Shown: one piece after another, positions 15,429 through 24,461 of the stretch
Numbering within the stretch: position 1 is the first letter of the stretch
Layout of the letters: every line of letters starts with the position of its first letter
Assembly: GCF_030733545.1 (NCBI RefSeq)
Contig: NZ_JASHIU010000001.1
Span: 310,001 to 374,000, forward strand
Direction of reading: 5' to 3'
Length of the DNA stretch: 64,000 bases
Source: Oceanicaulis sp. MMSF_3324
GTDB lineage: Bacteria; Pseudomonadota; Alphaproteobacteria; Caulobacterales; Maricaulaceae
The notes under the pieces: generated by a model
Database searches by the model: none
What the model saw: the letters and a program-made list of their open reading frames with translations, nothing else
What the model was told of the DNA's origin: nothing
Position numbers and translations under genes: made by a program

Positions 15429-16547
15429 TTGAACATCTTGCAGGTCATCCCCCAGATGCATGCGGGCGGCGCTGAGCGCACAGTCATCGAGGTGGCCCAA
15501 GCCATCGTGGAGGCCGGGGGACAGGCGATCGTCGCCAGCTGCGGGGGCCGACTGGTCGCGGATCTGGAGGCGGTGGGCGCCCGCCATGTCACCCTGGACA
15601 TGAAGACCAAGAATCCGCTCAAGATCTGGTCAAACGCCGGCAAGCTGGCGCAGCTGATCGAGGCGGAGTCCATTGACCTCATTCACGCCCGCTCGCGCGC
15701 CCCCGCCTGGAGTGCGAAATGGGCGGCCCGACGCACGCATATTCCGTTCGTGACGACCTATCACGGCTTCTATAAGGCGAAGGGGCGGCTCAAGCGCTGG
15801 TACAATTCCATCATGGCGCAAGGCGATCTCGTCATCGCTAACTCCGAATTCACCGCCAACCATGTGCGCGATGAGCACGCGATCGAGGATCGCCGCCTGC
15901 GCGTCATTCCGCGCGGGGTGGATCTGGACCAGTTCGACCCGGCGAAGGTGAACCCGGACCGGATCCGGGATCAGCGCAAGAGCTGGGGGGCGGGCCCGGA
16001 GCGTTTGACGATCGTTCTGCCTGGGCGGCTGACCCGCTGGAAGGGGCAAAGCCTGATGATCGAGGCGCTGGCCCGGCTCAGGCTTGATCCGGCGCCGCTC
16101 CTGGTCTGCCTGGGTGAAGGCGGGGGCAAGCTGGAGTATCAGGCCGAATTGCGGACGCTGGCCGAACAGGCCGGCATCGACCTGGCGATGCCCGGTCACA
16201 CCACCGATATCGCCGCCGCCTATCTGGCGGCCGATCTGGTCGTCTGCCCGTCTCTGGAGCCTGAAGCGTTCGGGCGCACGGCAGCCGAGGCGCAAGCCAT
16301 GGGCGCAAGGGTCATCGTGGCCGACCATGGCGGCGCGCGCGAAGTCGTCCGCGACGGCGAAACCGGGTGGCGTGCGGCGCCGGGCGATCCCGAGGCCTGG
16401 GCCACAGCGGTGAAAGCCGCCTTGTCTGTCAACGCCGATGGCGCCAACACTCTCGCCCAGGCCGCCCGCAAGCGGGTGCGCACCTATTTTTCCAAGGCGC
16501 AACTGCAACAAGCGACCTTGCGGGTCTATCAGGAGCTTCTAGACTAA
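15429..16547 (+). CDS. Glycosyltransferase family 4
   Basis: A GT-B retaining glycosyltransferase of 372 aa, probably for lipopolysaccharide core or another surface glycan. N-terminal LQVIPQMHAGGAERTVIEVA (acceptor side) and C-terminal CPSLEPEAFGRTAAEAQAMG with the EX7E pattern are typical of GT4. The donor region has LPGRLTRWKGQ. I choose the TTG at 15429, which puts the first strand at residue 2 as in relatives and has AGAAGG at 15414-15419; an ATG at 15345 would add 28 residues that look non-native. The next gene starts five bases after the stop. Confidence 0.82.
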   Translation: MNILQVIPQMHAGGAERTVIEVAQAIVEAGGQAIVASCGGRLVADLEAVGARHVTLDMKTKNPLKIWSNAGKLAQLIEAESIDLIHARSRAPAWSAKWAARRTHIPFVTTYHGFYKAKGRLKRWYNSIMAQGDLVIANSEFTANHVRDEHAIEDRRLRVIPRGVDLDQFDPAKVNPDRIRDQRKSWGAGPERLTIVLPGRLTRWKGQSLMIEALARLRLDPAPLLVCLGEGGGKLEYQAELRTLAEQAGIDLAMPGHTTDIAAAYLAADLVVCPSLEPEAFGRTAAEAQAMGARVIVADHGGAREVVRDGETGWRAAPGDPEAWATAVKAALSVNADGANTLAQAARKRVRTYFSKAQLQQATLRVYQELLD

Positions 16548-16551
16548 GCCC

Positions 16552-17535
16552 ATGTCAGAAGACGCCGGAAAAGAACAGATCCTGGTGATCCACGAGGGCG
16601 AGCTCACCGAGGTCGTCCGCATGCTTGCGGCCGCCAAGATGATCCGTGACCATCATCGCAAGGCGCGCATCACCCTGCTGTGTGGTGAGGAATACGAGGG
16701 GCTGCTCAAGCATTGCCCGTATTTCAATTCGGTCGAGACCAATCTCGAAGACACCGCCAAGCGCAATTTCTTTGACCGGCTGAAGGCCGCGCGCAATTCC
16801 GGTTTTGATGTCATCTACGATCTGTGCGGCACCGAAGGCGCCAAGAAGATCGGACGCGCCGTCCGGTTTTCCCGCACGCGCTGGGTCAGCGCCGTACCGC
16901 GCCCCGATCGTCCCGGACATCCGCTCGAACAGGTGGCGGGCCGGCTGGGCGAGGCGGGACTGGGTCCGACGCAGTATCGTCTGGGTGAAGCATCGCCGCC
17001 GGATCTGAGCTGGATTGATTTTGTCGCCAAGCGGTCGCGAACGCTGGAGCCGGAATATTTCGGCCTGCTGGGCCGGTACGCCCTGTTCGCGCCGGCCGGT
17101 GACGATGTGGCGCCCGCCCAGCGTTGGCCCAAGGAGCGCTGGGCGTCGCTGGCGCATGAATTGCTGGAAACCGGGGTCGAGCCGGTGATCGTCGGCGGAC
17201 CCAACACCCGCGAAGTGGGGCGCTATGTGGCGCATGTGACGCCGGGCGCCCGCGACCTGACCGGACGCGCCAATCTGATCCAGCTGGCGGGGCTGGGCCG
17301 CAAGGCCAGTTGCGCCTTTGGCGAAGCGGCTGGCCTGCTGCACCTGATGGCGGCGGCGGGCTCACCCTCCGTGCTCTTCCATCCGGGTGAGAACGCACCG
17401 CTTGAAAGCGCGCCGCGGGGGGAATCCCCCACCTTGCTGATGCATGCGCCGACCCTGGCGCAGATCAATGCGAAAGAGGCCGTTCAGGCCATGCGCTGCG
17501 CGGGAGGCTTCGCAGACGCGTCAAACGCGGCCTGA
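16552..17535 (+). CDS. Glycosyltransferase family 9 (heptosyltransferase-like)
   Basis: A 327-residue GT9-type protein. An N-terminal domain ([20 protein letters not shown], where typical GT9 has the G-D acceptor loop) is followed by a donor domain with [21 protein letters not shown] and GGPNTREVG, then [18 protein letters not shown], as in ADP-heptose:LPS heptosyltransferases. Family members add heptose or related sugars to the inner core at the cytoplasmic membrane face. The late motif is [18 protein letters not shown], a common GT9 form. It directly follows a GT4 gene, so both probably act on the same glycan. Actual sugar is unknown. Confidence 0.8.
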   Translation: MSEDAGKEQILVIHEGELTEVVRMLAAAKMIRDHHRKARITLLCGEEYEGLLKHCPYFNSVETNLEDTAKRNFFDRLKAARNSGFDVIYDLCGTEGAKKIGRAVRFSRTRWVSAVPRPDRPGHPLEQVAGRLGEAGLGPTQYRLGEASPPDLSWIDFVAKRSRTLEPEYFGLLGRYALFAPAGDDVAPAQRWPKERWASLAHELLETGVEPVIVGGPNTREVGRYVAHVTPGARDLTGRANLIQLAGLGRKASCAFGEAAGLLHLMAAAGSPSVLFHPGENAPLESAPRGESPTLLMHAPTLAQINAKEAVQAMRCAGGFADASNAA

Positions 17536-17635
17536 ACACCTTGATTTTCACGCCCTGATCGCGATATTCGCTACCGATCCCGCGCAATATCGGTTAATTT
17601 GCGCACTTTACACGCAGTTGCCATGGAGAAGACGC

Positions 17636-18175
17636 ATAGCTCGACGTCCGCATGCCGCGCCCCCGCCTAAGAAAGAAGGGCCGCGCATCAACAGAGAAAT
17701 CCGCGTACCGCGGGTTCTGTTAATTGATGAATCTGGGGAAAAACAAGGTGAAATGCCAATCGACGCCGCGCTTGAAGCTGCGTCCGAGGTTGGTCTTGAC
17801 CTTGTAGAAGTTTCGCCGAACGCCAACCCGCCGGTCTGCAAGATCGTCGATTACGGCAAGCTCAAATACCAAGAGCAGAAGAAAAAGGCTGAAGCGCGCA
17901 AGAAGCAGAAGACCCAGGACGTCAAGGAAATCAAGATGCGTCCGAACATCGACATCCACGACTACCAGGTCAAAACCAAGGCGATGACCCGGTTCTTCGA
18001 GGATGGCGACAAGGTCAAGGTCACCCTGCGGTTCCGCGGTCGCGAAATGGCGCACCAGGAACGCGGCATGGATGTGATGAAGCGCGTCAAGGAAGACTTC
18101 TCCGAAGTCGCCAAGGTCGAGCTGGAACCCAAGCTCGAAGGCCGCCAGATGATCATGGTCATGGCGCCGCGCTAG
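17636..18175 (+). CDS. infC: Translation initiation factor IF-3 (AUA start)
   Basis: IF-3 of 179 aa, which binds the 30S subunit and checks the start codon. The N-domain has [19 protein letters not shown] and [20 protein letters not shown]; the C-domain has [17 protein letters not shown] and [17 protein letters not shown]. No ATG, GTG or TTG in frame fits. The expected N-terminus ([18 protein letters not shown], as in other alphaproteobacteria) begins right after an ATA at 17636-17638, with GGAG at 17625-17628, seven bases away. A rare start codon is known to allow IF-3 to repress its own translation. A strong terminator follows. Confidence 0.93.
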   Translation: MARRPHAAPPPKKEGPRINREIRVPRVLLIDESGEKQGEMPIDAALEAASEVGLDLVEVSPNANPPVCKIVDYGKLKYQEQKKKAEARKKQKTQDVKEIKMRPNIDIHDYQVKTKAMTRFFEDGDKVKVTLRFRGREMAHQERGMDVMKRVKEDFSEVAKVELEPKLEGRQMIMVMAPR

Positions 18176-18201
18176 GGCGTTCCGACACCCTGACTGGTTT
18201 G

Positions 18202-18236
18202 AAAAACCCTATCGTCAATCGACGATAGGGTTTTTT
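18202..18236 (+). terminator. Terminator after infC
   Basis: AAAAACCCTATCGTC and GACGATAGGGTTTTTT form a 15-bp stem with loop AATC and a U6 tail. Confidence 0.95.
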
Positions 18237-18390
18237 CATGCCGCGTTCAGATTTGCCGTCCCATGATGCTCTGAGATATTCGCGCAAAAGGGTCGCAGGC
18301 GAACGGTTTCGTCTGGTCCTTTAAACCAACCCTGCTTAGGGTGTTCGGGTAAAGCCGCATCACTCTGCGGGGGACTATGGGGGACGTATT

Positions 18391-19329
18391 ATGAAGACAC
18401 GATTTGGCGCTCTGAGTGCAGGGGTTCTTGCTATCGCCGCTCTGGCCGGCTCCGCGCTGGCCCAGGATTATACCGAGCCGCCGTCATTCGGCCGGGTGAG
18501 TCTGAGCTCGGGCTTCACGCCGGATCCCTATGTCCGCAATCTGACGGCGGGCGGGCCGATCCGCGCCCAGGACCGGTTTTCCGAATGCCGCGGCTATATC
18601 GCCAATGCGCCGGACTTCTCGATCAACTACACCTCCGGTTCGTTTCCGCTGATCTTCACCGTGGATTCCGACACCGACACCACCCTGGTGATCAACGGCC
18701 CCGACGCGCGCTGGTATTGCGATGACGACGGCGCGGAAAGCCCGTTGAACCCGATGGTGCGCTTCTCCAACCCGCAATCGGGCCGGTATGACATCTGGGT
18801 CGGCACCTATTCGCGCCAGGCCGGCCAGCCGGCGACGCTGTTCGTGTCTGAACTGGGCGAGCATACCCGCGACGGACAATCCGGCGGCATGAATTACGGC
18901 GGCGGCCTGGATATCAGCCTGCCCTCGCGCTTTGCAGACATCACCCTGAACGGCGGTTTCCTGCCTGATCCGTATCAGCTGCGACTGACAGCGGGCGGAT
19001 CGGTTGCTGTCAGTGACGCCGTGCAATACGCCACCGGGTCATGCCGCGGCTATGTCACGCGCGAACCGAGCGTGGAGCTCGATTATACGGGCTATGGCGA
19101 TCTGTACATCTATACGAGCGGGGACGCCGACACGACGCTGGTCATCAATGGTCCGGACGGGCAATGGTATTGCTCGGACGACGAGATCGGCACCGATGCA
19201 GGGCTTGATTTCACGAACGCCACCCAAGGCGTCTACGACATCTATGTCGGGACGTATTCGCGGGGCGATCGCCAGACGACTCTCATGATCTCCGAGATTG
19301 AAATGGGCTATCAGCCGGCTCGGAAATAA
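18391..19329 (+). CDS. Secreted protein with two 120-aa GTYS-type repeats
   Basis: A 312-residue exported protein with signal peptide (cleaved after SALA, about residue 24) and two homologous units at about 31-151 and 176-306. Each unit runs from SGFTPDPY through AGG, C-R-GY, DTTLVINGPD, W-YC-DD and YDIWVGTYS (or YDIYVGTYS) to a final SE-containing strand. Each has two cysteines, likely a disulfide. The Asp-rich loop (CDDDG) could bind calcium. Similar domains occur as accessory modules beside secreted proteases in other bacteria; no catalytic domain is present here. It is the first of three paralogous genes. No function can be assigned. Confidence 0.8.
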   Translation: MKTRFGALSAGVLAIAALAGSALAQDYTEPPSFGRVSLSSGFTPDPYVRNLTAGGPIRAQDRFSECRGYIANAPDFSINYTSGSFPLIFTVDSDTDTTLVINGPDARWYCDDDGAESPLNPMVRFSNPQSGRYDIWVGTYSRQAGQPATLFVSELGEHTRDGQSGGMNYGGGLDISLPSRFADITLNGGFLPDPYQLRLTAGGSVAVSDAVQYATGSCRGYVTREPSVELDYTGYGDLYIYTSGDADTTLVINGPDGQWYCSDDEIGTDAGLDFTNATQGVYDIYVGTYSRGDRQTTLMISEIEMGYQPARK

Positions 19330-19431
19330 ACGGTTCGCTGGCGGGCGCGGGGCTCGCCAGCGTTCACTCGGACAGCGCCGTCCGGGCGGCCCGGGATCAC
19401 GGGTCGATAGGGGACAGGAAAGGGACACCTC

Positions 19432-19893
19432 ATGTTTCGTACGATGCTTACCGCCGCTGTTGCCGTCAGTGCTCTGGCTGTCGCCGCCGAGGCTCAGAAC
19501 TATTCGCTCAGCCCGACTTACGGCACGGTCAGCCTGAACAGCGGCTTTTCACCGGATCCGTATATCGTCAACGTTCAGGCTGGCGGCTCGATCTCGGCCT
19601 CCAATGTGGGCTGTGCGGGCTATATCGCCAATGCGCCGGATTTCCGGATCAACTACAGCGCTGGCAGCTCCCTGCCGCTGATCATTTCGGTCAATGCGTC
19701 TGCGGACACCACGCTGGTCATCAACACCCCCAGCGGCGGCTGGTCGTGCAATGACGATGGCGGCAATGGCACCAATCCGTCGATCCGTTTCAACAGCCCG
19801 CAATCGGGCCAGTACGACATCTGGGTCGGCACCTATTCCAGCGGCGGCACCCAGCCGTCTCAGCTGCATATTTCCGAGCTCTACAGCCAGTAG
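19432..19893 (+). CDS. Secreted single-repeat paralog
   Basis: A 153-residue exported protein: signal peptide to about residue 21 (VAAEAQ), then one copy of the repeat seen in the neighbours. It keeps SGFSPDPYIVNVQAGG, GCAGYIANAPDFRINY, DTTLVINTPSGGWSCNDDGG, NSPQSGQYDIWVGTYSSGG and a final LHISELY. Its repeat is the simplest of the set and defines the unit at about 125 residues with two cysteines. The ribosome site GGGGACAGGA lies about 20 bases upstream and AAGGGA is closer. A strong terminator follows at 19940. Confidence 0.8.
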   Translation: MFRTMLTAAVAVSALAVAAEAQNYSLSPTYGTVSLNSGFSPDPYIVNVQAGGSISASNVGCAGYIANAPDFRINYSAGSSLPLIISVNASADTTLVINTPSGGWSCNDDGGNGTNPSIRFNSPQSGQYDIWVGTYSSGGTQPSQLHISELYSQ

Positions 19894-19939
19894 GCTCCAG
19901 CGTCGCTTCTCCCGCTTCAGGACAGCGGCGCACAGTTAC

Positions 19940-19967
19940 GGCCGGCGGGTATTCCCGCCGGCCTTTT
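19940..19967 (+). terminator. Terminator after the single-repeat gene
   Basis: GGCCGGCGGG and CCCGCCGGCC form a perfect 10-bp stem with a TATT loop, followed by TTTT. Confidence 0.88.
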
Positions 19968-20089
19968 ACCAGGCGGCCGCCCGGGATATGTCATCGAAAA
20001 AATCTCCGGAGCGGCGCCGGACAGCCATGATCTGGCCCGTTTGTACACGATGAATGGACAGATCAGGCACTGACTCAAAGGGGGGCGCC

Positions 20090-21850
20090 ATGACGCCATC
20101 ACTCAAACTCACCGCTTCCGCAGCAGCACTGGTTCTGGGGTTGAGCGTCCCGGCCTTCGCCCAGACTTTCTCCGGTGACCCGGCCTATGGCGTGCTCTCG
20201 CTTGAAAGCGGCGCGACTGAAACCGGCGTGCGCGCTGGCGGCGCCTGGAATGCGGACCTGCTCGAGCAGGGCTGTTACGGCTTCATCACCGAGACGCCGA
20301 CCCTGGCGGTCAACTATCAGGGCGATGAAGACCTCTATCTGTCAGCGGGAGCGGACGAGGACACCACCATGATCGTCCGTGCGCCGGACGGTTCCATGCA
20401 TTGTGATGATGACGGGGCGGGCGATTTCAATCCGGGCCTTGTCTTCGCCAAGGCGGATGCCGGCCTTTATGAAGTCTGGCTGGGCACCTACGGCGCAGGC
20501 ATGGGCACGCCTCCGGCTCGTTTTCATGCCTCCACGACCGGCTTTGACACGTCCAACCCCTACACGGTGAACCCGAATCCGGCCCTGCCAGGCGAGCAGA
20601 CAGCGCGTTTGCGGTCCGGATTCCGTAATGATCCTTACGAGATTGAAGTCGTCGCCGGCGGCGGCGCGCGTCTCGAGAGCCTGGGCGATATGTGCTATGG
20701 CTATGCCGGTGAGGCTGCCGATCTGGCGCTGAGTTATCGGGCCCGGTCCCTGCCGCTCTATATCGCCATGGAAAGCGAACGCGACGGCGTGCTGGCGGTC
20801 CAGACGCCCTCTGGCGAGATGCTTTGCAATGATGACGCTGTGGGCCTGAACCCGGGGCTCCACATCGACAGCCCTGAAAGCGGTGAATACCTCATCTGGG
20901 CGGGGCTTCTGGGCGATCGCGGCGCAACGGACGCCGGCGTGCTGTCCATTTCCGAAATAGGCTATCAGGGCGTTGATCGGCGTCTTGATCTGACGGCGAC
21001 GCCCCGCTTCGGCGCAGGCGTCCTGCGCGCCGGTTTCCTGCCGGATCCGTCCGTCATCGAGGTCGAGGCCGGCGGCCCGATCCAGGCGGGCATGGCGGTT
21101 GAAGATGGTGTGACCGCGATCGGGTATTGCACGGGCGATATCACGCGCGAGCCGACCTATGAGCTGACTTACGAGGCGGGCGGCAATGCCCCTCTCTTCA
21201 TCTCGGCCATCTCTGATGACGACACCACCCTGGTGGTGAACGGCCCGGACGGCGCCTGGATGTGCGATGATGACGGGGGCATGGGTGTTAATCCGCTGCT
21301 CACCGTCGAGAACGCGCCAAGCGGCGTGTACGATATCTATGTGGGTCGGTTCTACGGCGAAGGCGAAACGTCCGACGCGACGCTGTACATTTCCGAGATT
21401 GGCGGCGGCGCCGATCCGGTCAATTCGCGCGTGGATATCAGCCAGCCGGCCCTGTTCGGCGATCATGCGCTGGAGGCGGGCTTTGTGCCGGACCCCTATC
21501 GCATCCAGATCGAGGCTGGCGGCTCGCTTGAAGCGTCCATGTCGGGCATTGCTTCGGATGAAGACTGGTGTGCGGGCCATTACACCATGGCGCCGACGGC
21601 CCAGCTGGACTGGACGGGGGGCGATGGTCCGTTGTCGATCTATGTCGAGGGCGAGCGGGACACCACGCTGGCGATCAACATGCCCGATGGCAGCTGGCGC
21701 TGTAATGATGATGGCGGTCCGGGCCTGAGCCCGGCGCTGGAGTTCGGCAACGCCATGAGCGGCGTCTATGACATCTATGTGGGCGTGTTCAGCGGTGAAC
21801 CGGCCTCGGCCGAGCTGATGATTTCCGAATTCGACGCGCCGTCCGACTAG
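20090..21850 (+). CDS. Secreted protein with four GTYS-type repeats
   Basis: A 586-residue exported protein with signal peptide (to about residue 24, PAFAQ) and four diverged copies of the same unit. They begin near AYGVLSLESG, TARLRSGFRNDPY, AGVLRAGFLPDPS and ALEAGFVPDPYRI. Each keeps the paired cysteines and a YEVWLGTY/YDIYVGRF-like strand. Repeats 1 and 2 have lost parts of the DTTLVIN and CDDDG core, so 3 and 4 are closest to the neighbouring paralogs. The ATG at 20090 has AGGGGGG at 20080-20086. It is almost entirely repeat and so could be a surface or matrix protein. No sorting signal is visible at the C-terminus. Confidence 0.8.
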   Translation: MTPSLKLTASAAALVLGLSVPAFAQTFSGDPAYGVLSLESGATETGVRAGGAWNADLLEQGCYGFITETPTLAVNYQGDEDLYLSAGADEDTTMIVRAPDGSMHCDDDGAGDFNPGLVFAKADAGLYEVWLGTYGAGMGTPPARFHASTTGFDTSNPYTVNPNPALPGEQTARLRSGFRNDPYEIEVVAGGGARLESLGDMCYGYAGEAADLALSYRARSLPLYIAMESERDGVLAVQTPSGEMLCNDDAVGLNPGLHIDSPESGEYLIWAGLLGDRGATDAGVLSISEIGYQGVDRRLDLTATPRFGAGVLRAGFLPDPSVIEVEAGGPIQAGMAVEDGVTAIGYCTGDITREPTYELTYEAGGNAPLFISAISDDDTTLVVNGPDGAWMCDDDGGMGVNPLLTVENAPSGVYDIYVGRFYGEGETSDATLYISEIGGGADPVNSRVDISQPALFGDHALEAGFVPDPYRIQIEAGGSLEASMSGIASDEDWCAGHYTMAPTAQLDWTGGDGPLSIYVEGERDTTLAINMPDGSWRCNDDGGPGLSPALEFGNAMSGVYDIYVGVFSGEPASAELMISEFDAPSD

Positions 21851-21870
21851 GGCGCGTCGACCCGGTGTAA

Positions 21871-21899
21871 AAGGCGCCTCGGCCCGTCCGGGGCGCCTT
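21871..21899 (+). terminator. Hairpin after the four-repeat gene
   Basis: AAGGCGCC at 21871-21878 pairs with GGCGCCTT at 21892-21899, with CGG/CCG inside. A short T-containing tract (TTGCATTTT) follows. Confidence 0.7.
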
Positions 21900-22034
21900 G
21901 CATTTTGAGTGGGGACGCGTATAACCCGCGCTCTTACTCACCGGCCACCCCGGCCTTATCGACATGCCGGGCAGCCGAGAACGCTGGAATGACGGGCCTC
22001 AGGGCCCGATTTCCCCGCAGGAATGGAGAGCGAA

Positions 22035-22238
22035 ATGTCGAAACTGAAGACCAAGTCGAGCGCCAAGAAGCGTTTCAAGGTCACGGCCTCCGGCAAGGTT
22101 CTGGCCGGCCAGGCGGGCAAGCGCCACGGCATGATCAAACGCACCCCGAAGCAGATCCGTCAGAAGCGCGGCACCACCGCCCTGGCTGCTCCGGACGCGA
22201 AAGTCGTCAAGCGCACCTACATGCCGTACAACCGCTAA
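22035..22238 (+). CDS. rpmI: 50S ribosomal protein L35
   Basis: A 67-residue basic ribosomal protein of the large subunit. It has the L35 pattern [20 protein letters not shown] and [18 protein letters not shown], ending [10 protein letters not shown]. The ATG at 22035 has GGAGA at 22025-22029. It is followed by rplT after 47 bases, as in nearly all bacteria; in many species infC precedes them directly, but here the secreted repeat genes lie in between. A CGGGCC/GGGCCCG hairpin lies in its leader, at about 21990-22010. Confidence 0.97.
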   Translation: MSKLKTKSSAKKRFKVTASGKVLAGQAGKRHGMIKRTPKQIRQKRGTTALAAPDAKVVKRTYMPYNR

Positions 22239-22285
22239 GGCGGACGGCTCAGCCCACCTTGTAACGAGATTTAGGAGACAGCCCT

Positions 22286-22645
22286 ATGGCTCGCGTGTCC
22301 TCCGGTCCGGCCCGTCATGCCCGGAAAAAGAAGATCATTTCCCAAGCGAAAGGCTATTATGGCCGTCGCAAGAACACCTTCCGCACTGCCAACCAGGCGG
22401 TGGAGAAGGCGGGTCAGTACGCCTATCGCGACCGCCGCGCGAAAAAGCGGACTTTCCGCGCGCTGTGGATCCAGCGGATCAACGCTGCTGCCCGTCTGAA
22501 CGACTTCACCTATGCCCGCTTTATGGACGGGCTCAACAAGGCCGGCATCGAGCTGGACCGCAAGGTCCTCGCCGACATCGCCGTGCATGAGCCCGAAGCC
22601 TTCGCCTCGCTGGTCGCACAGGCCAAGCAGGCTCTGCAGGGCTAA
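22286..22645 (+). CDS. rplT: 50S ribosomal protein L20
   Basis: A 119-residue protein, essential for early 50S assembly and in some bacteria a translational repressor of the rpmI-rplT operon. It has the long basic N-terminal helix ([37 protein letters not shown]) and the globular C-domain ([36 protein letters not shown]). Length is standard. Preceded by TAGGAG. A terminator closes the operon. Confidence 0.98.
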   Translation: MARVSSGPARHARKKKIISQAKGYYGRRKNTFRTANQAVEKAGQYAYRDRRAKKRTFRALWIQRINAAARLNDFTYARFMDGLNKAGIELDRKVLADIAVHEPEAFASLVAQAKQALQG

Positions 22646-22678
22646 GTCGAACCCGTTTGTTCGACAGCTTGTGACAAG

Positions 22679-22711
22679 CGCCCGCCTGCAGATGCTGCAG
22701 GCGGGCGTTTT
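22679..22711 (+). terminator. Terminator after rplT
   Basis: CGCCCGCCTGCAG and CTGCAGGCGGGCG form a 13-bp stem with a three-base loop, then TTTT. Confidence 0.92.
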
Positions 22712-22785
22712 CGCGTTTGAGATCAGGCGCGGGCCTCGCTAAACCCCTATCTGAATAACCGCTCGTCCGATCCCCGGAGTGACCA

Positions 22786-23868
22786 ATGACCGCCTCTTCC
22801 GATCTTGAAGCGCTGGAAGCGCGCCTGTCCGCCGATATTGAAGCGGCGTCCGATCTTGCCGCGCTCGACGCCCTGCGCGTCGGCGCCCTGGGCAAGAAGG
22901 GCGAGGTGTCCCTGAAAATGCGCGAGCTGGGCAAGATGAGCCCGGAAGAGCGCCAGGTGATGGGCCCGGCGCTCAACGGTCTGAAGGATCGCCTGAACGC
23001 GCTGGTCGAGGCCAAGAAGACGGCCCTGGAAGACGCGGCCCTGAACGCGGCGCTCGCCAGTGAGAGCGTGGACGTCACCCGCCCGGTGAAGCGCGAGGCG
23101 CAAGGCTCGCTGCACCCGGTCGCCCAGGTGATGGAAGAGCTGGCGGTGATCTTCGCCGATATGGGCTTCGCCGTGGCCGAGGGGCCGGATGTGGAAGACG
23201 ACTTCCATAACTTCACCGCCCTCAATTTCCCGCCCGATCACCCCGCGCGCGACACCCACGACACCTTCTTCATGAAGGCGGAGGATGGCGAAACGCCAAA
23301 AGTCCTGCGCACGCATACGAGTCCGGTGCAGATCCGCACCATGCTCAAGAACAAGCCGCCAATCCGCATCATCGCGCCGGGCCGGGTGTATCGCTGTGAC
23401 TGGGACCAGACCCACACGCCGATGTTCCACCAGGTCGAGGGCCTGGTGATCGACAAGGAAACCCATATGGGCCACCTCAAGGGCTGCCTGATGGATTTCG
23501 TCGCGGCCTTTTTCGAGACCGACACCGTCGAGGCGCGCTTCCGCCCCCACCACTTCCCCTTCACCGAGCCGAGCGCGGAAATGGATGTGCGCTATGAGCG
23601 CGTGGGCGACGCGGTGAAAGTGGGCTCGGGCGACAAATGGATGGAAATCCTGGGCTGCGGCATGGTCCATCCCAATGTGATCAAGTCGTGTGGTCTCGAT
23701 CCGGACGAGTACCAGGGCTTCGCCTTCGGCATGGGCGTGGACCGTCTCGCCATGCTCAAATACGGCATGCCCGATCTGCGACCCTTCTTCGAGCCGGACA
23801 CCCGCTGGCTGAGCCATTACGGCTTCAGCCCGCTCCTGCAGGCGAATCTCGCCACGGGTTTGAGCTAG
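22786..23868 (+). CDS. pheS: Phenylalanyl-tRNA synthetase alpha subunit
   Basis: The catalytic class II subunit of the alpha2-beta2 enzyme that charges tRNA-Phe, 360 aa. The N-terminal coiled coil spans about 1-100. Motif 1 is around [19 protein letters not shown]. Motif 2 is [14 protein letters not shown] and [21 protein letters not shown]. Motif 3 is [16 protein letters not shown] near the end. Length fits the bacterial type (about 340-360). It is followed by a small membrane-protein gene and then pheT. Confidence 0.97.
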   Translation: MTASSDLEALEARLSADIEAASDLAALDALRVGALGKKGEVSLKMRELGKMSPEERQVMGPALNGLKDRLNALVEAKKTALEDAALNAALASESVDVTRPVKREAQGSLHPVAQVMEELAVIFADMGFAVAEGPDVEDDFHNFTALNFPPDHPARDTHDTFFMKAEDGETPKVLRTHTSPVQIRTMLKNKPPIRIIAPGRVYRCDWDQTHTPMFHQVEGLVIDKETHMGHLKGCLMDFVAAFFETDTVEARFRPHHFPFTEPSAEMDVRYERVGDAVKVGSGDKWMEILGCGMVHPNVIKSCGLDPDEYQGFAFGMGVDRLAMLKYGMPDLRPFFEPDTRWLSHYGFSPLLQANLATGLS

Positions 23869-23878
23869 GACGCGCGCG

Positions 23879-24436
23879 ATGCGGCTTGATTCCAATTACC
23901 TGCAAGCCTTCGGCACCCTGGCCGCCGCGGTGGCGGCGCTTATTGCGCTGTTTGTGGCCTGGGATCAGGGCCGGGTGATGCGCCAGGAAATCCGCGCCTC
24001 GGTCTGGCCGGCCTTGCAGGTGGATGGTTTTTCCACCCAGCGGGACGATGACATTGTCCAGGGGCTCAACATCCAGAACGCCGGTGTTGGTCCGGCCCGG
24101 ATCGATTCCATCGCCGTCTTCTACCAGGGCGCGCTCGTGACCGATCTGGAAGCGCTGTCAGACTTGTTTCCAGGACATACCGGTCGCTCTGCGACCAGCG
24201 TCTCCGGACGCATCATCGGTGCGGGCGACACGGTCGAGGTCTTCTCGTTCCAGTTATTGCGCGCAGACGGCGATGACGCTGTCGAGATGATGTACGACCT
24301 CGCCAGCAACTACACCGTGGACGTGTGCTATTGCTCGGTTCTGGATGAATGCTGGATCGCGCATACGAGCGGCGCCGCCACCCCGAAACCTGAATCTGTG
24401 GACGCCTGCCCTGCCGAGGGCGTCAGCAATCTCTAA
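23879..24436 (+). CDS. Unknown membrane-anchored protein between pheS and pheT
   Basis: A 185-residue protein with one N-terminal membrane helix (about residues 9-27) followed by a soluble beta-rich domain with LNIQNAGVGPARIDSIAVFYQG. The start (MRLDSNYLQAFGTLAAAVAAL) and the INVQN-like strand resemble small anchored proteins that precede a sensory or Ig-like fold. Three cysteines lie near the end (VCYCSVLDECW). It begins ten bases after pheS and ends 25 before pheT, so it is co-transcribed. Codon use matches neighbours, giving no sign of recent transfer. Its role in the operon is unknown. Confidence 0.72.
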   Translation: MRLDSNYLQAFGTLAAAVAALIALFVAWDQGRVMRQEIRASVWPALQVDGFSTQRDDDIVQGLNIQNAGVGPARIDSIAVFYQGALVTDLEALSDLFPGHTGRSATSVSGRIIGAGDTVEVFSFQLLRADGDDAVEMMYDLASNYTVDVCYCSVLDECWIAHTSGAATPKPESVDACPAEGVSNL

Positions 24437-24461
24437 CTCTCCGACCCTTTGGACCTGACCG

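Noticed and set aside
20342-21580. Minus-strand 412-codon frame
   Set aside because: Shadow of the four-repeat secreted protein, with no ribosome site; high GC produces such frames.
22747-23895. Minus-strand 382-codon frame
   Set aside because: Antisense to pheS, composition typical of a shadow frame.
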